Notes under the pieces: model-generated
What the model saw: only the letters and a program-made list of their open reading frames with translations
Told to the model about the DNA's origin: nothing
Databases searched by the model: none
Program-made: the position numbers and the translations under genes
Shown here: in pieces, positions 6,429-15,476 of the stretch
Layout of the letters: each line of letters starts with the position of its first letter
Numbering within the stretch: the first letter of the stretch is position 1
Source of the DNA: Deltaproteobacteria bacterium
GTDB lineage: Bacteria; Desulfobacterota; Desulfomonilia; UBA1062
Direction: 5' to 3'
DNA length: 23,281 nt
Assembly: GCA_023230665.1 (NCBI GenBank)
Contig: JALNWY010000029.1
Coordinates: 1 to 23,281 of the forward strand

Positions 6429-8360
6429 CTATGCCGGGTTGCTCAAGACGGTATCCACCTTTTCGATGAGATCATCGGGAAGAAATGGTTTCTGAAGAAA
6501 GGCAATGTCTTTGAGATCTTCCTGCCGGATGACGTCCTCGCCGTACCCGGACATGAGCACGACTCTGATATCCGGCAGGATGGTGCGCATCTTCTTTGAG
6601 AGCATGATACCGTCGATGCGGCGCATGACCATGTCCGTGATCAGGAGATCGATCGTGCCCTCGTACTGCCGGGCGAGCTGAAGGGCATCGCCGCCGTTGC
6701 ACGCAGTCAGTACATGGTGGCCGCAGTGCTTGAGTATCTCGTTGACCAGCTCGCGGACCGTGTCGTCGTCCTCGACCACCAGGATGGTCTTGCCCGTGGT
6801 TTTCGAACACCGTGCCGGCTCCTGCGGGGCTTCCTCGGCAAGAGGCCGGTCTTCTCCGGAGAAAGGAAGAAGAATCCTGAATGTCGTGCCTTTGCCCTCG
6901 GCGCTTTCCACCTGGATCCTTCCCTGGTAGTCCTTTACGATGCTGTTCACGATCCACAGACCCACGCCTTTTCCTGTTTCCCGTGTGGTGAAGAACGGAT
7001 CGAATACATGCTGTCTCACCTCTTCGCTCATGCCCGAACCCGTGTCGCTCACGCACAGGCACAGATACCGGCCCGGGCGGATGTTATCATACTGCTGCGC
7101 AAGGGATTCATCGATGTCCAGGGCCTCGGTGGTGATGGTGATCTCTCCGCCTGACGGCATGGCCTCCTTTGCGTTTATCACCAGGTTCAGCAGCACCTTG
7201 GCGAACTGGGTGGGGTCGATCAGAATCTTCTTGACCCCTGCCGACCTCTGGACACTCAGCTTGATATTCTCTTCGATAACATGCCTGAGTATGGCCTCCT
7301 GATCGGTCATCTCCTGATCGATGTCGATCTCCTTGGGCTCAGGCCTGTTCTTGGAGCTGAATTCCAGGATCTTCTGGGTCAGCATGGATGCCTGTGTGCC
7401 GGCCTGGCAGATCTGGAACATCTTGCCGTAGAACGGATGACTCTTGTCCATGGAGCGGAGCATCATCTCGGAATAGCCATTGATGACCGTGAGGATATTC
7501 TTGAAGTCATGGGCAAACCCGCCCGCCATCTGCCCCAGCGTCTCCACGCTCGCTGAGTGGAGGAGATTGCGTTCCTGAATCTTCTGGTCGATCATGTCGA
7601 GTGCCTGGTACTGAAACGATATCACCTGGTTGTTCTTTATGATGGGCCTTCCGCTGATGAGCATGTAGAGGACCCTGCCATCGTGTGATATCATGCGGAT
7701 CTGGTAATTCACTTCCTTCTTCCGCTGAATGCTCTCTTTCCACAGCTTCACCACTTTCTGCTTGTCTTCCTCGTGAATGAATTCGAGGATGTTTCTCCCT
7801 TTCACGGGCTGTACCATGCTTGTCTTTCCAAGAAACATTTCCCTGGCCTTTCTGTTGAGCTTGAGGATATCGCCGCGCCTGTCTGTAATAGCGGCCATGG
7901 CTGTCGCATTGATGAAGAAATCCTCGAAGAATGTCTCTTGCTCTTGGCATTCATCGGGCATACGGCCCGGAGAGGGGATCTCGGTCAGGATGCCCAGCAG
8001 CCCGACCGGAGAGCCATTGACGGAGAGAGGGTCCAGGGTCCTGACAAACGAGCGCGACACCCCGTCCGGACAGGATATGTCCTTGAGCGTCTCCCGGATT
8101 GAGGCGCCCTTATCCAGGACCCTGTTCTCCGCTGACGCGAGCTCTCGGGCGGCAGGGGAAGGGAAGAAGTCGCCCTCGGTCTTTCCGACGGCATGTTCCA
8201 GTGCGGAAAGCGCGATCATGTCTGCGTACGACCGGTTCAGCCATACATACCGAAGGTCGGCATCCTTGATATATACCGGAGATATCATGCTACCCATGGT
8301 TTCCCTGACAGGGGATATGAACCGGTCAAGGACAGTGCTCATGTTGCTTTTTTCCTGCAT
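6429..8360 (-). CDS. PAS-PAS hybrid sensor histidine kinase with C-terminal receiver
   Basis: The 643-residue protein has no membrane segment and no signal peptide, so it should sense in the cytoplasm. Order: PAS (about 12-128), PAS (about 140-258), dimerisation/phosphoacceptor domain with H284 (GGFAHDFKNIL), ATPase domain with N396 (LVINAKEAM), DTGSG at 439-443 and GKGVGLW at 463-469, then a receiver with E530/D531/D532, phospho-acceptor D576 (LLITDMVM) and K624 (LQKPF). All catalytic residues look intact. The start ATG at 8360 follows AAGGAG. It lies 187 bases downstream of a second hybrid kinase in the same direction. No ligand can be named, and no HPt or output gene is adjacent. Confidence 0.92.
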   Translation of the reverse strand: MQEKSNMSTVLDRFISPVRETMGSMISPVYIKDADLRYVWLNRSYADMIALSALEHAVGKTEGDFFPSPAARELASAENRVLDKGASIRETLKDISCPDGVSRSFVRTLDPLSVNGSPVGLLGILTEIPSPGRMPDECQEQETFFEDFFINATAMAAITDRRGDILKLNRKAREMFLGKTSMVQPVKGRNILEFIHEEDKQKVVKLWKESIQRKKEVNYQIRMISHDGRVLYMLISGRPIIKNNQVISFQYQALDMIDQKIQERNLLHSASVETLGQMAGGFAHDFKNILTVINGYSEMMLRSMDKSHPFYGKMFQICQAGTQASMLTQKILEFSSKNRPEPKEIDIDQEMTDQEAILRHVIEENIKLSVQRSAGVKKILIDPTQFAKVLLNLVINAKEAMPSGGEITITTEALDIDESLAQQYDNIRPGRYLCLCVSDTGSGMSEEVRQHVFDPFFTTRETGKGVGLWIVNSIVKDYQGRIQVESAEGKGTTFRILLPFSGEDRPLAEEAPQEPARCSKTTGKTILVVEDDDTVRELVNEILKHCGHHVLTACNGGDALQLARQYEGTIDLLITDMVMRRIDGIMLSKKMRTILPDIRVVLMSGYGEDVIRQEDLKDIAFLQKPFLPDDLIEKVDTVLSNPA

Positions 8361-8371
8361 GGCATGCTCCT

Positions 8372-8400
8372 TGGTGTTGTTATGTATTCCTGGTGTTGTT
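8372..8400. repeat. Ten-base direct repeat ahead of the kinase ribosome site
   Basis: TGGTGTTGTT occurs at 8372-8381 and again at 8391-8400 (AACAACACCA on the coding strand), 19 bases apart. The promoter-distal copy runs directly into AAGGAG. It may be a small local duplication of the leader. Confidence 0.5.
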
Positions 8401-8464
8401 TTTTACTCATCTTATCGGCACTGTGCGATCTGAATTAAACCCTCCCATCCTTGGCGTTTCGCAG

Positions 8465-8494
8465 CCTCGTCAACTGGAGAGGGCTGAGACGAGG
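8465..8494 (-). terminator. Weak stem-loop downstream of the second kinase gene
   Basis: CCTCGTC (8465-8471) pairs with GACGAGG (8488-8494) over a 16-base loop. No T-tract follows on the minus strand, so read-through from the upstream kinase gene into the next one is likely. Confidence 0.25.
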
Positions 8495-8547
8495 GGGGCG
8501 TTTCCTTGTTGCTCCGGCAGGGAAGGAGGATTCACCCAGAAGGCGCG

Positions 8548-10803
8548 TCAGTCGAGGATGTCGCCCAGCACTGTAGACAGTTCGCTTAAGTTGAACGGTT
8601 TGTTCAGCTTTGCCACGATAAGGGGGTTGTTGAGCATCTCCTGTCGCTCATGCTCGAAGGAGAACCCCGAGGAGATCACGACCTTGGTCTTGAGGCCGTT
8701 GTTGAACATCTCCTGCAGCGTATGATACCCGTCGAGGCCGGGCATGATCATGTCGAGGATGACGAGATCGAAACCCAGACTGTCCGTCTTGAGCTTGTCG
8801 AGGCAACTGTTGCCGTCATGCGCGGTCTCCACCTCGTGACCGAGATGCTCGAGCATTTCCCTGCCGATGTCGCGGAGCATGTCCTCGTCATCTACCAGGA
8901 GAATCCGGGCCTTAAGCGAGTTGCGCTCGTTGAAGGGCTTCTCCTCCATCGCAGCCGGCTTCTTCTTGCTCCTTGAGGCGGGCAGCAGTATACTGAACTG
9001 CGAGCCTCTTCCCTCCTCGGACTGCACCTGGATGCCTCCGCCAGCGTTCTTGATGATGTTGTAGGTGATGGAGAGCCCCAGTCCGGTTCCCTTGGCAGTC
9101 CCTTTCTGCTTGGTGGAAAAGAAGGGGTCGAAGATCTTCGGGAGGATCTCCTTGCTCATGCCGCATCCGTTGTCGGCAAGCTCGACCTTCACGTATTTCC
9201 CTGTGTCGTTGAGAAGATAATGCCGTTTAAGGTTCTTGTCCACTGACATGACCTGCACATCGATGGAGATCCGTCCTCTCTGCCGATCGCCTATGGCGTC
9301 TTTCGCATTCACGACCAGGTTCAGCAGCACCTGGGTGAGCTGCGTGTGATCCATATATACCAGGGTGTTCTTCCCCATGTTTCCGAGGTTGAACCGGATG
9401 TTCTTCGGGATCGATTTGGAGGCCATGTCAATGACCTCCTCGATCACCTGGCAGATGGAGATATTCTCCGGCCGTCCCTCGTGTCGTTTTGTAAACACGA
9501 GCATCTGCCTGACGAGGTCCCTGGCGCGGTCGCTGATCTTTTCCAGGGTATCGAGGTAGGCGAGCTGCTTGGTCCTCTCGGTGGTATAGCGCAGCATGGC
9601 GAGGTTGCCCGATATTCCGGTGAGTATATTGTTGAAGTCGTGGGCCACTCCTCCTGCAAGCTCTCCGATTGTCTCCATCTTCTGGGCATGGATCAGCTGG
9701 ATCTCCATGTGTTTTTTCTCGGTTATATCCACTGCCGTGAAGACCGCGCCTCCGTGAACCGGATCAATGAGGGGATAGATGCTGATATCGAAAATCTGGT
9801 TCGAGGAGCCTGCCAGTGCCCGTTCGTGAAAAAACTGCGGCACGCGGGTTTTCTGCACCTCTCTGATCACGTCCTCGAACTCCTGCATGTCCGAGCTTAA
9901 AAACGAGATCCCCTTGCCGATAACAGCCGACGGGGGCTTTCGGAAGATTCTGCTGGTGACCGGGTTGGCCATCTGGATCTTTCCGGCCATGTTCAGGCAG
10001 ATGAGGATATTGGGGCTCGACTCGATGATGCTGTTAAGGAAGTTCGAGAGGTCGAGGATGGTGTGCTGAGCCTCCTTGAGGTCAGATATCACCTGGGCGT
10101 TGTACTGGATCTCGACGATCTTTCCGCCGTTTCTGATCACCGATCCGCTCGCCAGCAGATAGGGGGTCTCGCCGCCTTTGGCCACGGCCCTGAGCTCGAA
10201 CCGCGGGGTATTGCCCGCCAGAATCTCTTTCCAGAACTCGATGAAGACCTCGCGGTCCCCGGGATGAGCGATCATGAGGATGCTCTTGCCGATCATCTCC
10301 TTTCTCGTATACCCGGATACCTCCTCGACCTTCTTGTTCAGGCGCTTGATATAACCGTGGGAGTCCGTGGTGATGATGAGCTCGTTGGCGTTTTCGAAGA
10401 GTGCCTCGTAGCGCCTTCGATTTTCTCTCATCTGACTCTCCAGGCGCTTGCGCCTGGTGATATCCGTGATAATGCCGCAGAACCCCACCGGATTGCCGGT
10501 CTGGTCCCTGAGCAGGCTTGCGGAGTTGTCGATCATCTTTTTCTTTCCTGATGCAAGAATGACCTCATACTCCATTCTCATGGGTATTCCGCTCAGATAG
10601 GTTTCGTGAAATGCCTTGAACACCCGCCTGGCAGTGGCCTTGGAGGTATAACTCCTGAAATTCAGACCGAGGATCTCCTCGCTGCTCCTCTCGATGATCC
10701 GGCAGAGGGAGTCGTTGGCATAGGTGAGGGAACCGCTCAGGTCCGTCTCGTAATAACCCTCTTGCATGCCCTGGAGAATTTTATGATATTTCTCGCTCGC
10801 CAT
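8548..10803 (-). CDS. Triple-PAS hybrid sensor histidine kinase with C-terminal receiver
   Basis: The 751-residue protein is apparently soluble. Order: PAS/PAC (about 5-120, ending DITRRKR), PAS (about 130-245), PAS (about 255-365, ending DITEKKH), phosphoacceptor domain with H388 (GGVAHDFNNIL), ATPase with N499 (LVVNAKDAI), DNGCG at 544-548 and GTGLGLS at 572-578, then a receiver with D638/D639, phospho-acceptor D684 (VILDMIMPG) and K735 (LNKPF). All key residues are present. The H-box HDFNNILTGI is the common form of bacterial hybrid kinases. The ATG at 10803 has a weak CGAAGG site. It is divergent from the MoxR gene and upstream of the PAS-PAS kinase, with which it may be co-transcribed. 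Signal and target are unknown. Confidence 0.92.
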   Translation of the reverse strand: MASEKYHKILQGMQEGYYETDLSGSLTYANDSLCRIIERSSEEILGLNFRSYTSKATARRVFKAFHETYLSGIPMRMEYEVILASGKKKMIDNSASLLRDQTGNPVGFCGIITDITRRKRLESQMRENRRRYEALFENANELIITTDSHGYIKRLNKKVEEVSGYTRKEMIGKSILMIAHPGDREVFIEFWKEILAGNTPRFELRAVAKGGETPYLLASGSVIRNGGKIVEIQYNAQVISDLKEAQHTILDLSNFLNSIIESSPNILICLNMAGKIQMANPVTSRIFRKPPSAVIGKGISFLSSDMQEFEDVIREVQKTRVPQFFHERALAGSSNQIFDISIYPLIDPVHGGAVFTAVDITEKKHMEIQLIHAQKMETIGELAGGVAHDFNNILTGISGNLAMLRYTTERTKQLAYLDTLEKISDRARDLVRQMLVFTKRHEGRPENISICQVIEEVIDMASKSIPKNIRFNLGNMGKNTLVYMDHTQLTQVLLNLVVNAKDAIGDRQRGRISIDVQVMSVDKNLKRHYLLNDTGKYVKVELADNGCGMSKEILPKIFDPFFSTKQKGTAKGTGLGLSITYNIIKNAGGGIQVQSEEGRGSQFSILLPASRSKKKPAAMEEKPFNERNSLKARILLVDDEDMLRDIGREMLEHLGHEVETAHDGNSCLDKLKTDSLGFDLVILDMIMPGLDGYHTLQEMFNNGLKTKVVISSGFSFEHERQEMLNNPLIVAKLNKPFNLSELSTVLGDILD

Positions 10804-10847
10804 TGCAAACCTTCGAGAACCCTATCGGGCTCGGGCAAATAAAACTT

Positions 10848-10877
10848 AATATACCAGAATCTCCTGACCTGTGCTAA
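10848..10877 (-). promoter_or_regulatory. Possible promoter of the triple-PAS kinase gene
   Basis: On the minus strand TTAGCA (10877-10872), 18 bases, TATATT (10853-10848). The -10 matches five of six bases and the -35 four. The leader would be about 38 bases. Confidence 0.35.
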
Positions 10878-10935
10878 GTTTTTCTTGGCCTTTTTTCTTA
10901 CTGCTGCTGCAGATATCTTCTCACGGGGTGGCGGG

Positions 10936-11847
10936 ATGGAACATACCAGGCTCCAGGACATGGTCGATCAGATGAACCGGGTATTTCTCGGGCAGGACGA
11001 GGTGGTGAGATCCATTGTGTGCGGCATTCTTGCGGGAGGCCACGTGCTGCTGGAGGGGGTGCCGGGCGTCGGGAAGACGCTGATCGGTCTTGCCGTCTCC
11101 CGGCTTCTGGATGTGAGTTTCAAACGTATTCAGTTTACCAATGACCTGCTGCCCTCGGACGTGATTGGTTTTCATGCCGTCAGGAGCGGAGCCGGCGGTT
11201 TCGAGCTGGTGAGGGGGCCCATCTTCGCAAGCATCGTTCTGGCAGACGAGATCAACCGGACCTCGCCCAAGACGCAATCCGCGCTCCTGGAGGCAATGGA
11301 AGAGCGCCGGGTCACCATGGACGGCGTCACCTACGACCTGCCGGCTCCGTTCATGGTCATCGCGACTCAGAATCCTGTCGAGATAGCCGGAACCTTTCCG
11401 CTGCCCGAGAGCCAGCTCGACCGGTTTCTGTTCAAGATACAGGTGGGGTATCCCTCGCTCGAAGAGGAGCAGCAGATTATTGCCCGGGGGATCGACCACA
11501 CCGAGGCCCTCAGGCTTGAACCCGTCATGACCAGGGATATTCTTTTTTCCATGATCGGGTGCGTTTCCCGGGTCCTCGTGCACAGGGACGTGCTTGAATA
11601 CATGACCGGTCTCGTCAGGTCGACCCGCTCTCTCCCGGATGTCGAGCTGGGCGTGTCGCCCCGGGGAGGTCTCGCCCTGAAGCGGGCGTCGCAGGCATGG
11701 GCCTTCATGCACGGGCGGGATTTCGTCACACCCGGCGATGTCATGACCATGATGCCGCTCGTTCTTCCCCACCGGATCATAACGCGAGGAGGCGATCCCT
11801 ACGATGTCATCCAGGCCTTGGCCCGGGAAGTCCCGGTCCCTCTCTGA
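10936..11847 (+). CDS. MoxR-family AAA+ ATPase
   Basis: The 303-residue ATPase has Walker A GVPGVGKT at 41-48, Walker B VLADE at 101-105, sensor 1 around N146 (IATQNPVE) and the MoxR signature FPLPESQLDRF near 154-164. MoxR proteins act as chaperone-like ATPases that mature partner proteins, often VWA- or DUF58-containing ones. Here it is the first gene of a set whose next members, DUF58 and a transglutaminase-like protein, overlap it end to end, the classic genomic company of the family. The ATG at 10936 is chosen because family similarity begins there; a TTG 51 bases upstream adds a hydrophobic stretch with no match. The ribosome site is poor (GGTGGCGGG). The client is unknown. Confidence 0.92.
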   Translation: MEHTRLQDMVDQMNRVFLGQDEVVRSIVCGILAGGHVLLEGVPGVGKTLIGLAVSRLLDVSFKRIQFTNDLLPSDVIGFHAVRSGAGGFELVRGPIFASIVLADEINRTSPKTQSALLEAMEERRVTMDGVTYDLPAPFMVIATQNPVEIAGTFPLPESQLDRFLFKIQVGYPSLEEEQQIIARGIDHTEALRLEPVMTRDILFSMIGCVSRVLVHRDVLEYMTGLVRSTRSLPDVELGVSPRGGLALKRASQAWAFMHGRDFVTPGDVMTMMPLVLPHRIITRGGDPYDVIQALAREVPVPL

Positions 11848-12748
11848 GCTGCTCAGGCCTCCGCGGGGTTTTGCGCCCACCAAGCCGGGCAAGGTCTTCT
11901 TCTGCTTTCTGGCGGCTGTCATCTTTGTAGCCATGCTCACGGGCAACAATCTCCTCTTTCTCATCATCGCCTTTCTCCTGTCGTTCATGGTCGTCTCCGG
12001 CATCGAGTCAGAAATGAACATCCGCCACCTGGATGTGAACAGAACTCCCTCTCCGGAGATCTATACCGGCATGCCCGGAGAGATTTTTTACACCATTCGG
12101 AATCCCAGGCAGGATTCAGTCCGGCTCGTGCTCTACGACGAAGGGAGGATAGACATCCCGGCACTCACCCGCGGGGTCAGGGAGATATTCCGGCATGAGA
12201 GGACATTTTCACGGCGAGGCAGGCATGTCCTGGGCAATATGACCATCTTCACCACCTATCCCTATGGCCTGTTCAGAAAATCCATCACCTTTCACATGAA
12301 AACCCCTGTCATCGTGTTTCCCGCTCCAATCGCCTGTTCGCCCGGTCTCTTCGATGGGGATTCGGGGGAGGGCATGGGCAGCGGCAGCGAGAGCATATCG
12401 CACGTGCGGGCCTATGTCCCGGGTGATGCTCTCACCTCTATTGTGTGGAAAAAACAGCACCTGGGGTTTGTATCCCGGGTCGTCCAGGGCTGCGGAGACT
12501 GTGGGTCGGTCCTGGTCCTCCAGCCCGGAGGGGATCTGGAGCGAAAACTCGGGCAGGCCGTGTTTCTCGTGCTTGAATGGTGGAAATCAGGGATGAGCTT
12601 CGGGATATCGTTCAACAGCCACTTCAGCGGGCTGGGCGCATCGGTGGCGCACAAGACCGCGATCCTGAGCGCTCTTGCCCTGCTGGATCACCTGGGAGAA
12701 CCCGAGATCAGAGATTTTCCGAAAGGCTGCCATGTCGTCCATCTCTAG
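11804..12748 (+). CDS. DUF58 domain membrane protein
   Basis: The 314-residue protein has a hydrophobic hairpin at about 31-66 (two membrane segments), then a cytoplasmic or periplasmic beta-rich region with TYPYGLF at 151-157, like the family's (S/T)xPFGLF, and VRAYVPGD at 201-208 followed by IVWKKQ, a divergent form of the DUF58 signature (R-x-Y-x-x-G-D ... I-x-W). The canonical pattern has IhWkasAR; here the final Ala-Arg is not seen. The start overlaps the MoxR gene by 44 bases, and GAGGAGG lies about 11 bases upstream, so translation is likely coupled. DUF58 proteins are proposed MoxR partners; the molecular role is not established. Confidence 0.85.
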   Translation: MSSRPWPGKSRSLSELLRPPRGFAPTKPGKVFFCFLAAVIFVAMLTGNNLLFLIIAFLLSFMVVSGIESEMNIRHLDVNRTPSPEIYTGMPGEIFYTIRNPRQDSVRLVLYDEGRIDIPALTRGVREIFRHERTFSRRGRHVLGNMTIFTTYPYGLFRKSITFHMKTPVIVFPAPIACSPGLFDGDSGEGMGSGSESISHVRAYVPGDALTSIVWKKQHLGFVSRVVQGCGDCGSVLVLQPGGDLERKLGQAVFLVLEWWKSGMSFGISFNSHFSGLGASVAHKTAILSALALLDHLGEPEIRDFPKGCHVVHL

Positions 12749-14600
12749 CACTGCACTGCTCACCGTAGGAACCTCTGCCGCCGGCATCCTGTGCCTGAGC
12801 CTGTCAGGGCTGCTTCCGTGGACCGTCTCGGCCCTTCTGATGGCCGTTCATGCGCTCGTTCTGATACGTTTTTCCGCGCGGTTGCCTCTCGGCGCTCCTC
12901 TGGCCATGATCGCAAGCGTACTCGTCATGTCCTTTGAGGCCTTTCGGATCTTCGAACAGGGAAAAGACGTGATGCTCTTTTCCTTAAGAGACCTGATCGT
13001 GTTTTTCGCCATGCTCAGGCTGATCCTGCCGAAAACCTCGCGCGAGCTTTATCAGATCGCAGGGATTGCCATAACCGAGTGCACGCTTGCAACTATTGCC
13101 ACCGAAAGCCTGCTTTTCCCGGTTGGCCTGCTTCTCATGGCCGCTCTCGTGCCCATGCTGCTCTCCAACCTCGATGAATCAAGGTTTGGAGAAAAGGCAA
13201 GACAGCAGGTCGAGCCCATGCACTGGGCAAAGGTCTGGGCCGGGATCGTCGCCATAGCGTGTCTGCTCTTCATTCTCATCCCCAGACCCTGGTCAACTAT
13301 CCTGAGGCAGGGAATCATATCCCGGCCCCAGACCGGGTTTTCCGAAGAGGTGGACCTGTACCGCACCGAGTCCGTCAGCACCGACCGATCTGTGGTCATA
13401 CGCATTATATGGGATCAGGGCAAGGCCCCAGGAAGATTCTATCTCTCCGGGGCCCGGCTCGGAAAGCTCAGACAGGACGGTTTCACCACGGAACCGGGGC
13501 CCCGGACCGGCCCGTGCACTGTGCAGGAAAGCACTGACAGGCTCACCATCTATCCAACGGGACTCGTTTGCCGAAATGTCCTGTATCCATTCAGGCTTTC
13601 CCGCATATCACCCTTGGAATGCAGTGTACAGGGGCCCAACCTGTACTGGGACGGGGAAGCCCCCCCGGTGTACGAGGTATGGGTGCATCGACTCGGCAAT
13701 GATGACACACCGGGCTCTGCCCAAGTGCCCGATGAGCTTGGAGATGTTGCCGAACTGGGCAAAAGAATAGCAGGCCAGGGAACGGCGCGGCGCAAGGTGC
13801 GCAGGCTCACGCAGTACCTGCAGTCGCACTATGCCTATACTCTGGAGGGTCTCGCCATCCCCCGGGAGATTTCACCCATTGCCTGGTTTGTGTTTAGGGG
13901 CGGGAAGGGGAACTGCGAACACTTTGCATCTGCGCTTGCGGTCATGATCAGGGGATGCGGCATACCATCGCGTGTGGTCACGGGTTTCCTGGTCAATGAG
14001 TTCAATACGAGCGGGGGATACTACGTGGTACGGGCGGAGAACGCCCATGCCTGGGTGGAGTATCTCGATGGGACGTGGAAAACTGTTGAGGCCGTTCCCC
14101 AGGGCCGGATACCCGACTTAAGGAGGGCACATCCCTTCGATGCCCTGCGGTTTCAATGGATCAGATGGGTGATACAATACTCCCTCGATGACCAGGTACA
14201 CCTGGCGGCAGCGATCTTCTCCCCATCGGTCCGGACCGAGGGTCGGGCAAAAACCGTGTTCGCAGGTTTTGCCTGCATTGCCGCACTTGGCACCGTAATG
14301 CTGCTGATCTCTCATCTGATGAAAAAAAGGGGGGCTGCCCCCTACCGGAAGGTGCTTGGCGCCATTGCAAAGAAAGGTCTCCGGCTCGACCGGTCAGCCC
14401 CGCACGAGGCACATCTTGCGCAGGTCCGCGAGCACTGGCCGTCTCTGGAAGGCGCGTTCAAGGCCTTTCTGGACGATTATCTGGCCGGCAGGTTCGGGGA
14501 CCGCGACATGGATCTGGCGACGAGAACGAAACGCATGATCAGGACGGTCAGGAGAAGCCACGGGCCTCCGGACCGGCGACCCCGAAAACGCTCCTTTTAA
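12732..14600 (+). CDS. Membrane-anchored transglutaminase-like protein (TgpA/DUF3488 type)
   Basis: The 622-residue protein begins with about six hydrophobic segments (roughly 10-145 and 168-184), then a large soluble region with a transglutaminase core: C395 in GKGNCEHFASAL, H439 in ENAHAWVEY, and E453 in TWKTVEAVP where the family normally has Asp (GWxxxDPTP). A last membrane segment at about 507-528 precedes a basic cytoplasmic tail. The core should face the periplasm. Known relatives (TgpA) are inner-membrane proteins with a periplasmic transglutaminase fold. The start overlaps the DUF58 gene by 17 bases with AAAGG a few bases before the ATG. The Asp-to-Glu change could weaken or change catalysis; the Cys and His are kept. 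Confidence 0.9.
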   Translation: MSSISSTALLTVGTSAAGILCLSLSGLLPWTVSALLMAVHALVLIRFSARLPLGAPLAMIASVLVMSFEAFRIFEQGKDVMLFSLRDLIVFFAMLRLILPKTSRELYQIAGIAITECTLATIATESLLFPVGLLLMAALVPMLLSNLDESRFGEKARQQVEPMHWAKVWAGIVAIACLLFILIPRPWSTILRQGIISRPQTGFSEEVDLYRTESVSTDRSVVIRIIWDQGKAPGRFYLSGARLGKLRQDGFTTEPGPRTGPCTVQESTDRLTIYPTGLVCRNVLYPFRLSRISPLECSVQGPNLYWDGEAPPVYEVWVHRLGNDDTPGSAQVPDELGDVAELGKRIAGQGTARRKVRRLTQYLQSHYAYTLEGLAIPREISPIAWFVFRGGKGNCEHFASALAVMIRGCGIPSRVVTGFLVNEFNTSGGYYVVRAENAHAWVEYLDGTWKTVEAVPQGRIPDLRRAHPFDALRFQWIRWVIQYSLDDQVHLAAAIFSPSVRTEGRAKTVFAGFACIAALGTVMLLISHLMKKRGAAPYRKVLGAIAKKGLRLDRSAPHEAHLAQVREHWPSLEGAFKAFLDDYLAGRFGDRDMDLATRTKRMIRTVRRSHGPPDRRPRKRSF

Positions 14601-15394
14601 GGGACAATGAGTATCTCCACCCGCCGGTTCATGGCCCTGCCTTCTTGCGAGGTATTGTCCGCGATGGGCTTGGTTTCGCCAAAGGAAACAGCGCAGAGCT
14701 TGTCCTTGGGGATGTCGGAGTCGTTGAAGATCAGCAGAACCGACATGGCGCGGGCCTGGGCCAGATGCCAGTTGGTGGGATATGCATTGTTCGAGGCCCC
14801 GGCGACGGGTGTGTTGTCTGTATGGCCCGCGATCTCGATGGAAGCCGGGTTGAGCTGTTTGAGCCCCAGCGCGATCTTTCTGATCACGTTCGAACCCCTG
14901 GGGGTCAGCCAGGCGCTTGCAGGCGTAGGAAAGAGAGTTCTCTGAGGGATGACGACCTTGATCTTTTCCGGGGTGCGGACAATATACACCTGGTCCCTGA
15001 TCCGCTCGGTTTCCAGAAATGACAGGATGTATTCGTAGCCTTTGCCCATCCGCCACTGCAGCTCCTTTTTCTCCTGAAGGCTGGTGTTGGACTGGGATAT
15101 CTGCTTCATAAGCACCTTTTTCTCTTCAAGGCACTGGATGTTCCTGTCCAGAAGATCCTGCTTTTCCGTGATCAGGGAGGACAGGGTCGTACTGGTCCTG
15201 TCGAGTTCTTCCAGCGCGCTGCCCAGCCTTTCCGAAAGCTGTACATTGTCTTCCCGGATCATCTTGAGTTCCTGCCGACATGTATCCAGCTGCCCGGAGA
15301 CGGCCAGATATTCGGCCTCACTGTACTTGTGAGCGCACCCGAACATCAGGAGCAGTGACAGGACCGGGAGGACACGCAGACCATATGCTTTCAT
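14597..15394 (-). CDS. OmpA-domain lipoprotein with coiled coil
   Basis: The 265-residue product starts with a lipoprotein signal peptide (MKAYGLRVLPVLSLLLMFGC; lipobox LMFGC, C20), continues as a long heptad-like helical region (about 28-130, rich in L, E, Q and K), and ends in an OmpA/MotB peptidoglycan-binding domain (about 145-265) with HTDNTP (D193) and MNRRVE (R257, R258), the residues expected to hold diaminopimelate. It should be anchored in a membrane and bind the cell wall. The ATG at 15394 is chosen over an upstream frame opening at 15430 because the signal peptide starts there and the promoter occupies the upstream codons. Its TAA shares bases with the stop of the convergent transglutaminase gene. 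Asp after the lipid cysteine is absent (AHK), which suits outer-membrane sorting. Confidence 0.88.
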   Translation of the reverse strand: MKAYGLRVLPVLSLLLMFGCAHKYSEAEYLAVSGQLDTCRQELKMIREDNVQLSERLGSALEELDRTSTTLSSLITEKQDLLDRNIQCLEEKKVLMKQISQSNTSLQEKKELQWRMGKGYEYILSFLETERIRDQVYIVRTPEKIKVVIPQRTLFPTPASAWLTPRGSNVIRKIALGLKQLNPASIEIAGHTDNTPVAGASNNAYPTNWHLAQARAMSVLLIFNDSDIPKDKLCAVSFGETKPIADNTSQEGRAMNRRVEILIVP

Positions 15395-15401
15395 GGGAAA
15401 A

Positions 15402-15430
15402 AATATACCCGCTTCGCCAGGCACTGTCAA
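15402..15430 (-). promoter_or_regulatory. Near-consensus sigma70 promoter of the lipoprotein gene, giving a leaderless mRNA
   Basis: On the minus strand TTGACA (15430-15425) is perfect, the spacer is 17 bases, and TATATT (15407-15402) matches five of six. Only seven bases (TTTTCCC) separate the -10 from the ATG, so the transcript should begin at or next to the start codon. No Shine-Dalgarno site is possible in such a leader. Confidence 0.75.
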
Positions 15431-15476
15431 TCCTTTGCGATTCAGGTACTTTCAAAGCTGCGGCCATGCCCCTTAA

